DNA of 13,743 nucleotides from Verrucomicrobiota bacterium (GTDB taxonomy: Bacteria > Verrucomicrobiota > Verrucomicrobiia > Limisphaerales > UBA1096). Positions 8,323-13,743 of the stretch are shown here, in pieces. The stretch is from the NCBI GenBank assembly GCA_015658765.1, contig DQOE01000422.1, forward strand, positions 1-13,743. Reading direction: 5' to 3'. Each line of letters opens with the position of its first letter. Position 1 is the first letter of the stretch. A program made the position numbers and the translations under genes. The notes beneath the pieces are model-generated. The model saw only the letters and a program-made list of their open reading frames with translations, searched no databases and was not told the DNA's origin.

Positions 8323-9777
8323 TTGAGTTTTCAAATGAACATCAATCTCCAGCAGGCACAATTCATCACTCGGCGCCATTTCTTGAGGCGGTGCCAGGTG
8401 GGGCTCGGTTCGCTGGTGCTTGGCTCGCTGATGGGCAGGGCGGGAGCGAGCGCCGCCAACCCGATGGCACCGCATTTGCCGCCCTTGGCGGGCAAGGTCA
8501 AAAACGTCATTTACCTGCACATGGCCGGTTCGCCGCCGCAGTTGGACTTGTTCGACTACAAGCCGAAGCTGAACGAGTTGAACAACAAGCCGTGCCCGAA
8601 GGAGTTCATCGAGGGCCGGCGGCTGCCGTTCATCAAGGGGCATCCCAAACTGCTGGGCTCGCCGCACACGTTCAAGCAGCACGGGCAGAACGGCCAGTGG
8701 ATCAGCAACATGTATCCGACGCTGCCCGGTTTGGCGGATGACATCACGTTTGTGAAGTCGATGTACACCGACCAGTTCAATCACGCGCCAGCGCAGATGC
8801 TGCTTTACACCGGTTCGCCCCGCAACGGCTCGGCGTCGATGGGGTCGTGGGTCACTTACGGGCTTGGCTCGGAGAACTCGAATCTGCCGGGTTTCGTGGT
8901 GCTGATCTCCGGTGACACCGATCCGTCGGGAGGCAAGAGCCTTTGGGGGAGCGGGTATCTGCCGTCTGTCTTTCAAGGCGTGCAATGCCGCAGCACCGGC
9001 GACCCGATCTTGTACGTGTCGAACCCGAAAGGCATGAGCCGCGCCGTGCGCCGCCGAAGCCTCGACGCGCTCAGGAAACTCAACGAGCAGGAGTACCGCG
9101 AGATCGGCGACCCCGAGACGTTGACGCGCATCAACCAGTATGAGTTGGCGTACCGCATGCAGATCAGCGTGCCGGAGGTGATGGATATCACCCGCGAATC
9201 GCAACCCACGCTTGAGCAGTACGGCGCGCAACCGGGGAAGGCGTCCTTTGCGAACAACTGCCTGCTGGCCCGCCGCTTGGTGGAGCAGGGAGTGCGGTTC
9301 GTGCAGTTGTTCGACTGGGGCTGGGACTTTCACGGCACCACCGCTGGCAACGACCTCGTCAAGCGCCTGCCGGTCAAGTGTGCGGAGAACGACAAGTCAG
9401 TCACCGCGCTGTTGCGGGATCTCAAGCAGCGCGGGTTGCTCGACGAGACACTCGTGGTTTGGGGCGGCGAATTCGGCCGCACCGCGATGAACGAAAAACG
9501 CAACGGCTCAAAGTTTCTCGGCCGCGACCACCATCCGGACTGTTTTACAATCTGGATGGCCGGCGGCGGGCTGCAGCACGGCATCACCCACGGTGAGACA
9601 GACGAACTGGGCTACACCGTGGCCCGGGACCCGGTGCACGTGCACGATTTGCAGGCGACGATCCTGCATCTGCTTGGGCTGGACCCGTTCACCCTCAGCT
9701 ACCGCTACCAAGGCTTGGATCAGCGGCTGATCGGCGTTGAAGACACACCAAAAATCATCAACGGCATCCTGGCCTAG
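8323..9777 (+). CDS. DUF1501 family protein, Tat-exported
   Basis: A 484-residue protein, seven bases after the giant cytochrome gene and surely in its operon. The TTG start at 8323 has AAAGG eleven bases before it; ATG 8335 (480 residues) is the alternative and changes nothing in the domains. A twin-arginine signal is visible: TRRHFLRRC, then a hydrophobic GLGSLVLGSLMG ending near ASAAN. The rest matches DUF1501, a family with an alkaline-phosphatase/sulfatase-like fold. Candidate metal or catalytic residues are D331-H337 (DWGWDFH), GGEFGRT (381-387), GRDHHPD (400-406) and HVHD (439-442). Tat export suggests folding with a metal before leaving the cytoplasm. The family's substrate is unknown; the constant pairing with PSD1 proteins suggests a shared function. 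Two in-frame stops, TAG and TGA, end the gene. Confidence 0.92.
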   Translation: MSFQMNINLQQAQFITRRHFLRRCQVGLGSLVLGSLMGRAGASAANPMAPHLPPLAGKVKNVIYLHMAGSPPQLDLFDYKPKLNELNNKPCPKEFIEGRRLPFIKGHPKLLGSPHTFKQHGQNGQWISNMYPTLPGLADDITFVKSMYTDQFNHAPAQMLLYTGSPRNGSASMGSWVTYGLGSENSNLPGFVVLISGDTDPSGGKSLWGSGYLPSVFQGVQCRSTGDPILYVSNPKGMSRAVRRRSLDALRKLNEQEYREIGDPETLTRINQYELAYRMQISVPEVMDITRESQPTLEQYGAQPGKASFANNCLLARRLVEQGVRFVQLFDWGWDFHGTTAGNDLVKRLPVKCAENDKSVTALLRDLKQRGLLDETLVVWGGEFGRTAMNEKRNGSKFLGRDHHPDCFTIWMAGGGLQHGITHGETDELGYTVARDPVHVHDLQATILHLLGLDPFTLSYRYQGLDQRLIGVEDTPKIINGILA

Positions 9778-9809
9778 TGAAGACCATGGGGGCAGGGCTA
9801 TCGCGGAAC

Positions 9810-9837
9810 TTGACTGAATAGGAGGAGTGGGTAATTT
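9810..9837 (+). promoter_or_regulatory. Possible sigma-70-type promoter
   Basis: TTGACT (9810-9815, five of six consensus positions) is followed after 16 bases by TAATTT (9832-9837, a poor -10). It is placed to drive the 604-residue gene from a leader of about 45 bases. The weak -10 makes this tentative. Confidence 0.3.
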
Positions 9838-9877
9838 TACGCCCGGTTTGTTTTAGGATTCACCCGAGTTCTTTAAA

Positions 9878-9884
9878 AAAGGAG
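9878..9884 (+). promoter_or_regulatory. Strong Shine-Dalgarno sequence
   Basis: AAAGGAG ends five bases before TTG 9890. It is the best ribosome binding site in the window and decides this non-ATG start. Most other genes here have weak or no Shine-Dalgarno sequences. Confidence 0.8.
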
Positions 9885-9889
9885 ATAAA

Positions 9890-11704
9890 TTGAGCTTTTC
9901 AATCATTAATGCCAACCCCCATCGGTTTCACATCCCGGTGATGGGAACTGGCTTCACGATCGATACCTGCCTAAAGGTTGCGCGTTATGGCATCCACAGT
10001 GTGCTCAGTCTTGGCGATGATGAACTGATAGAGCGCGTGAGGGAATACCACTGCAATGAGTACGGAATACACTACGAGGAAATCGCGGGAGGCAGTGGTG
10101 ACCATCGGGCCAGGCGAATCACGGCCTACCTCAACCAGCTAAACTTGCTTGTAAACGACCAGTTTGAGGCCCTGCGCCAGCAATCGTTTGAGACGGGAGA
10201 GGACATTAACCGTTACTTCAACCTGTTGCCCGAGGGAGATCTCAAGTGCGAGTACAACAGCGTGATGGCTGACACCAACCCAGAGGACAAAAAGCGTCGC
10301 CAAGATGAGTTGCGCCGCCTCATGAGGCCCGGTTGCATCAATGTCAACGTGATGACCAAGGTCGATTGTAATATAGATCGCATTGACCATAGCATGCATG
10401 AGCCTGACAAGACTGATGCATTGAACGGCTTGAAAGGCTTCGCCGAGAGTGACGTTCGAAGCAGCATCATTTTCTCTGCGGGAATGAACCCTCGCCTCTA
10501 TGGCGCCATCACCAAGTACCCTGACTTTTTCCCGGATCCGTCAGGGGTAATTAAAAAACAGATCGTCCTGAAGGTGAGCGACTATCGCAGTGCCGCAATT
10601 CAGGGTCGCTTTCTTGCCAAAAAGGGAATTTGGGTATCTGAGTGGCGGTTTGAATCCGGGTTAAACTGTGGCGGTCATGCCTTTGCCACCCAGGGCATGC
10701 TCATGGGGCCCATCCTGAAAGAGTTCAAGGAACGTCGCCTGGAATTGGTTGAGACTCTTTTCCCGTTATATGAGGCCGCCCTTGCAAAGACGGGCCGCGA
10801 GATTGGCGCGCCACCGGGCCATAGGTTTACCGTGCAGGGCGGCGTGGGAACCCATGCGGAGCATGACACCATTCTCAAATACTACGAAGCCGACGCCACG
10901 GGCTGGGGTTCACCATTTTTACTGGTTCCCGAGGTTGTGCGCATCGACGACGAACACCTTGAGAAGGTTCGTGTAGCGGGAGAAAAAGAAATCAAGCTCA
11001 CCCGCTCGTCGCCTCTTGGGATTCCGTTTTGGAATCTGCTAACCTCGGAAAGCGAAGCCTATCGCCGCGAGCGCATTGCTGATGGCAAGGCGGGGAGCAT
11101 ATGCCCTCACCGGTATCTCAAGTTCAACACCGAGTTCACCAAGAAGCCGATTTGCCGCTCGTCCAAAGCCTATCAGACCCTGAAAATAAAGGAGATAAAC
11201 GGGAGGGACGACTTGGACGAAGAGCAGAGGGCGGCGCATGTACAGGAAACCACCGACCGGGCCTGCATCTGTTTTGACCTGTCTGCCCCGGCGCTGAAGG
11301 TGATGAACCTGCCCACCACCTCAAAACTAAACGTATGTGTGGGGCCCAACGCCCGATTTTTTGACAAGGTATCAAGCCTGCGCGAAATGGCGGATCACAT
11401 TTACGGGCGCATCGATCTGCTTAAGGGGAAAAACAGGCCCAATATGTTTGTCAACGAGCTCAAGCTTTACATGGAATACATGGCCGAGGAAGTCGAGCGC
11501 GTGCGCTTGAAATTGTCGAACCAGACATACGAGTATTTCGAGGGGTACAAACTCAATCTGCTGAATGGCATCGAGTATTACAGGGAGCAAGCTGACAATC
11601 TGGTGGCCAAGGGCCGGGAGAGTTTCCTGAGTCAGTTGGACACATTGGCTGCCGAAATCGATACCATGGTTCTTCCCGCTCCTCCCGTCCTTGAGCCCGC
11701 CTGA
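9890..11704 (+). CDS. Conserved-looking protein of unknown function, possible TIM-barrel flavoprotein with a cysteine cluster
   Basis: The 604-residue protein starts at TTG, fixed by the AAAGGAG five bases upstream. No signal peptide or membrane segment is seen, so it is probably cytoplasmic. I cannot name a characterised family. The N-terminus (FHIPVMGTGFTIDTCLKVARYGI) reads like the first strand and helix of a TIM barrel. NCGGHAFAT (259-267) and the Gly-rich QGGVGTHAEHD (about 315-325) recall phosphate/flavin-binding and active-site loops of nitronate-monooxygenase or glutamate-synthase-like enzymes. Next comes GWGSPFLLVPEVVRID. A later part holds C405 (ICPHR), C422 (PIC), C459/C461 (ACIC) and C483 (VCVGPN), which could bind an iron-sulfur cluster or zinc. 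The C-terminal 120 residues are helical and charged. Codons look less GC-biased than in the neighbours, which may mark transfer. Flavin and cluster binding are guesses from motifs. Confidence 0.75.
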   Translation: MSFSIINANPHRFHIPVMGTGFTIDTCLKVARYGIHSVLSLGDDELIERVREYHCNEYGIHYEEIAGGSGDHRARRITAYLNQLNLLVNDQFEALRQQSFETGEDINRYFNLLPEGDLKCEYNSVMADTNPEDKKRRQDELRRLMRPGCINVNVMTKVDCNIDRIDHSMHEPDKTDALNGLKGFAESDVRSSIIFSAGMNPRLYGAITKYPDFFPDPSGVIKKQIVLKVSDYRSAAIQGRFLAKKGIWVSEWRFESGLNCGGHAFATQGMLMGPILKEFKERRLELVETLFPLYEAALAKTGREIGAPPGHRFTVQGGVGTHAEHDTILKYYEADATGWGSPFLLVPEVVRIDDEHLEKVRVAGEKEIKLTRSSPLGIPFWNLLTSESEAYRRERIADGKAGSICPHRYLKFNTEFTKKPICRSSKAYQTLKIKEINGRDDLDEEQRAAHVQETTDRACICFDLSAPALKVMNLPTTSKLNVCVGPNARFFDKVSSLREMADHIYGRIDLLKGKNRPNMFVNELKLYMEYMAEEVERVRLKLSNQTYEYFEGYKLNLLNGIEYYREQADNLVAKGRESFLSQLDTLAAEIDTMVLPAPPVLEPA

Positions 11705-11707
11705 TCC

Positions 11708-11719
11708 GCTTGGCCAAGC
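11708..11719. repeat. 12-bp perfect palindrome in the convergent gap
   Basis: GCTTGGCCAAGC nearly fills the 15 bases between the stops of two converging genes. With no loop or T-tract it is a poor terminator; it might be a protein-binding site or chance. Its core CTTGGCCAAG also occurs at 7646-7655 and 12952-12961, but there it encodes Leu-Ala-Lys. Confidence 0.35.
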
Positions 11720-12352
11720 TCAGGCAAAACGATCTTCCGTGAACGGGTCGGCAGTGTTGGAGTAGCCACGCTGCTCCCAGAAGCCAAGTTCGTCGTGGTT
11801 GCGGAAGATGATTTCCCTAATGAACTTGGCACCCTTCCATGCATAAAGCTTGGGGATGATCATGCGGGCCGGGCCTCCGTGTTCAAGCGTCAACCGCGCA
11901 CCGTTCCACGAGTGGGCGATCATCACGTCGTCATCCATGCAGGCATCGAGCGAAGTGTTGGTGGTGTACTCGTCGTAGCCGATGAAAAATAAATGAGTGG
12001 CGCTTGGCTTCGGCTTGACGAGTTCGGCCAGGGTGAAAAAGGAGACGCCTTCAAATTCCATGTCAAACTGGCTCCAAGTCGTTACGCAGTGAAAGTCGCT
12101 CACGTCGCGAAACTGCGGCAGCGCCTTGAATTGTTCCCAGTTGAGCAACAGCGGGTTTTCGACTTCGCCGTGAATTTTCAGCGACCACTTGTCGAGCGGG
12201 ATTTCCGGGTGCACGCCCAGGTCGAGCACCGGAAAATTGTTCACCTCGTGCTGCCCGGCGGGGAGTCGGCCGGCGTTGGGGCGGGCGGGGCGGTCTTTGC
12301 CGGACATCTTTTGCGCCCAGCGCTCCTTTCGGCGCACGTAATCTTCCTTCAT
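11720..12352 (-). CDS. Sulfite-oxidase-fold molybdopterin oxidoreductase (YuiH-like)
   Basis: A 210-residue protein with the oxidoreductase molybdopterin-binding fold of sulfite oxidase and MsrP, close in length to the small stand-alone YuiH type (about 200). C89 in DFHCVTTWSQFD is the expected molybdenum-ligand cysteine. Other family landmarks are VLDLGVHPEIPLDKW, GEVENPLLLNWEQF, DDVMIAHSWNGARL, HGGPARMIIPKLYAWKGAKF and the ending FWEQRGYSNTADPFTEDRF. The frame is open upstream inside the next gene, but ATG 12352 overlaps that gene's TGA as ATGA, indicating coupled translation, and gives the normal length. There is no signal peptide or Tat motif, so it should stay in the cytoplasm, unlike MsrP. 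Its substrate is unknown. The neighbouring envelope-anchored PQQ-like propeller may be a partner, which is inferred only from the overlap. Confidence 0.92.
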   Translation of the reverse strand: MKEDYVRRKERWAQKMSGKDRPARPNAGRLPAGQHEVNNFPVLDLGVHPEIPLDKWSLKIHGEVENPLLLNWEQFKALPQFRDVSDFHCVTTWSQFDMEFEGVSFFTLAELVKPKPSATHLFFIGYDEYTTNTSLDACMDDDVMIAHSWNGARLTLEHGGPARMIIPKLYAWKGAKFIREIIFRNHDELGFWEQRGYSNTADPFTEDRFA

Positions 12353-13743
12353 TGCGCGGCGATTTTGGCCGGCTTGGCCAGGGGCAGCTTGTAGCAGGCA
12401 GCCTCGCGGTGATTGCGCACGAGAAGGTAGTCGCCGACGAGGGCGGGAGGGTTCCACGTCTTGCCATCGAGCGCGGCGAACCTCGTCAACTCGACCTGTT
12501 TTTCGGGGTTGGCCTCGAGCAGGACGACGTCGCCGTTTTCGGCCATGACGAGAATGTGGCTGCCTCGAAGCAGGATTTGCCCGTGTCCGTAACGGCCATC
12601 TTTCCATTTGCGGTGGCCGCGCTCGGCATCGATACAGGCGAACATGCCGTCATCCAGCCCGTAGATGTGGTCATCATGAAAAACCAGATTCGTGAACTTG
12701 GCCTTCATGCGGATCGATTTCCAAAGTTCCGTCGCCGAAAAAACACCGCCATCAAAATCAACTTGCAGCAGTTTGCTGCCTTTGCCGTAGCCCAAGCTGA
12801 GTAGGACTCTGTTGCCCGGCAGGGAGACGGGCATCGACACGTGCGGATAGGGTGCGCTCCAGTCAAACTTCCAAGCGACGGAGCCGTTTTCTGGCGAGTG
12901 TGCGGCCAAGCCGTCCTGGTTGAAAATGAGAATCTGCGTTTCGCCGTGCAGCTTGGCCAAGCGCGCAGAACTGTACCCGGCGCGACTGTTGCCGCCGGAC
13001 CAAACCGGTTCGCCGCTGGTCGTGTCGTAAGCGAAGAGTGACTTCCCGCTCTCCCCTCCGGCGCTGACGACGACCTTGTCATCCACGATCAGCGGTGAAC
13101 TGGCGTAGCCCCACTCCTTGGCTTTGTTCCGGTTGGACGACAGCCCGCTTTGGTCGACTGGGGCATCAAGATCGAGTCCGGCATCGATGGCGATGTGGCG
13201 CTGCCAAACCGGTTTGCCGGTTGTCAGTTCGAGGCAGTTCAACATGCCGGTGGCGCCAAGCGTGAAAACTCTCCCGCCGTGAATTGCCGGCGTGGCGCGA
13301 GGCCCTTCGCCGGCGATGGCGGTCTTGTATTGTCCGGAATCGGTATGCAGCCAAAGCACGGAGCCAGTTTGCACGTTGTAGCAGACAACTGCTTCGTTTT
13401 CGTCGCGTTGCTCCTGTGTGACGGCGCGATGAGCGGCGACCGCGAAGCCGGACCAGGCGGCGCCGATCGGTTGCCGCCAAAGTTTTTCGGGAGGCTCAGC
13501 GCTCCAGTCGGTGGCCAAGCTGGGGCCGGGGATTTTGCAATCGCGGCTTGGGCCGAGGAACTGCGGGAACGACAGCTTAGCCAGGGGATGAGCGGCCGTT
13601 TCCCCGGTTGGCTTGGGCGCTTGGCCGTCGGCCGTGGGCAGGGTGCGATTGGCCCAGCGCCACTCGAAGAGGGGCATCATGTTTCCGCTGAACTGGCTGA
13701 AGCGGAAGCAGGCGGAAAACAGGACGGCCACGCCAACCAAGCC
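12349..13743 (-). CDS. PQQ-like beta-propeller repeat protein, membrane-anchored (5' end outside window)
   Basis: The frame is open to the window edge, so the true start probably lies outside; the TTG at 13740 is only the last possible start. The visible N-terminus (LVGVAVLFSACF) looks like the end of a transmembrane anchor. After a Pro-rich linker comes FPQFLGPSRD, common at the start of such PVC propellers. Five PQQ-type blade motifs (acidic or polar residue, Gly, then Trp) are visible near 121-130 (YNVQTGSVLW), 170-179 (LELTTGKPVW), 238-247 (YDTTSGEPVW), 281-290 (HSPENGSVAW) and 370-379 (IDAERGHRKW). The fold resembles BamB and quinoprotein alcohol dehydrogenases, but I see no vicinal-cysteine motif of true PQQ enzymes, so PQQ binding is unproven. 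It overlaps the molybdoenzyme gene by four bases and is upstream of it in the operon. Confidence 0.9.
   Translation of the reverse strand, partial: GLVGVAVLFSACFRFSQFSGNMMPLFEWRWANRTLPTADGQAPKPTGETAAHPLAKLSFPQFLGPSRDCKIPGPSLATDWSAEPPEKLWRQPIGAAWSGFAVAAHRAVTQEQRDENEAVVCYNVQTGSVLWLHTDSGQYKTAIAGEGPRATPAIHGGRVFTLGATGMLNCLELTTGKPVWQRHIAIDAGLDLDAPVDQSGLSSNRNKAKEWGYASSPLIVDDKVVVSAGGESGKSLFAYDTTSGEPVWSGGNSRAGYSSARLAKLHGETQILIFNQDGLAAHSPENGSVAWKFDWSAPYPHVSMPVSLPGNRVLLSLGYGKGSKLLQVDFDGGVFSATELWKSIRMKAKFTNLVFHDDHIYGLDDGMFACIDAERGHRKWKDGRYGHGQILLRGSHILVMAENGDVVLLEANPEKQVELTRFAALDGKTWNPPALVGDYLLVRNHREAACYKLPLAKPAKIAAQ

Larger units (their letters stand above)
9778..9889 (+). other. Leader of the 604-residue gene
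   Basis: No gene is seen in this 112-base gap. It lies between two genes on the same strand and contains the promoter-like sequence and ribosome binding site listed separately. There is no clear terminator for the DUF1501 gene: GGGTAA/TTACGCCC near 9829-9844 is only a short bulged dyad. Some read-through into the next gene is therefore possible. Confidence 0.4.

Noticed and set aside
8098..9333. Long open frame (411 codons) on the minus strand opposite the DUF1501 gene
   Set aside because: Its translation is rich in Arg, His and Pro with no recognisable domain, and it lies antisense to a clear DUF1501 gene. Long antisense frames are expected from high-GC codon use.
12353..12607. N-terminal extension of the molybdoenzyme frame inside the propeller gene
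   Set aside because: The 85 extra residues are Arg/Pro-rich shadow sequence. The ATGA overlap at 12349-12352 and family length support the shorter form.
7646..12961. CTTGGCCAAG as a dispersed regulatory palindrome (copies at 7646, 11709 and 12952)
   Set aside because: Two of the three exact copies lie inside genes where TTG GCC AAG encodes Leu-Ala-Lys, a frequent codon run here. Only the copy at 11709 is intergenic, so there is no good case for a motif family.

Overview
The window suggests a chromosome segment of a high-GC bacterium of the PVC group, most likely a Verrucomicrobiota member, with Planctomycetota as the alternative. The evidence is family content: a Pirellula/Verrucomicrobium-type membrane-bound dehydrogenase, a matching CxxCH haem domain, a PSCyt1-PSCyt2-PSD1 giant cytochrome, its DUF1501 partner and a PQQ-like propeller protein. 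These occur together mainly in Planctomycetota and Verrucomicrobiota. The phylum call comes from recognising families by eye; no search was run.

Layout. (1) 2-3547, plus strand: the 3' end of one HEAT-repeat dehydrogenase, an intact paralogue (493-2325) whose GTG start overlaps the previous stop by one base, and a HEAT plus cytochrome c protein (2336-3547). This looks like one operon. (2) 3605-4768, minus strand: transaldolase, preceded on the same strand by a tRNA-Thr(TGT) gene. (3) 4926-9777, plus strand: an 1129-residue PSCyt1/PSCyt2/PSD1 protein with two CxxCH motifs, followed closely by a Tat-exported DUF1501 protein. (4) 9890-11704, plus strand: a 604-residue protein of unknown function with a strong Shine-Dalgarno sequence and cysteine motifs. 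(5) 11720-13743, minus strand: a PQQ-like beta-propeller protein, cut by the window end, overlapping a YuiH-like sulfite-oxidase-fold molybdoenzyme by ATGA.

How the genes may work together. Regions 1 and 3 each encode exported proteins that pair a propeller or phosphatase-like catalytic candidate with c-type haem. They would act in the periplasm or at the cell surface, probably in oxidising or degrading organic (perhaps glycan) substrates and passing electrons on. That is inference: the substrates of these families are not established. The transaldolase (pentose phosphate pathway) and the tRNA are housekeeping genes between them. Region 5 joins an envelope propeller to a cytoplasmic-looking molybdopterin oxidoreductase.

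There is no CRISPR array, insertion sequence, integrase or rRNA. No gap between genes exceeds 300 bases; the longest (4769-4925, 4574-4692 and 9778-9889) are described as features. The best candidate for something undescribed is the 604-residue protein at 9890-11704. After that come the split, tandemly duplicated dehydrogenase/haem arrangement at the left end and the propeller/molybdoenzyme pair at the right end.
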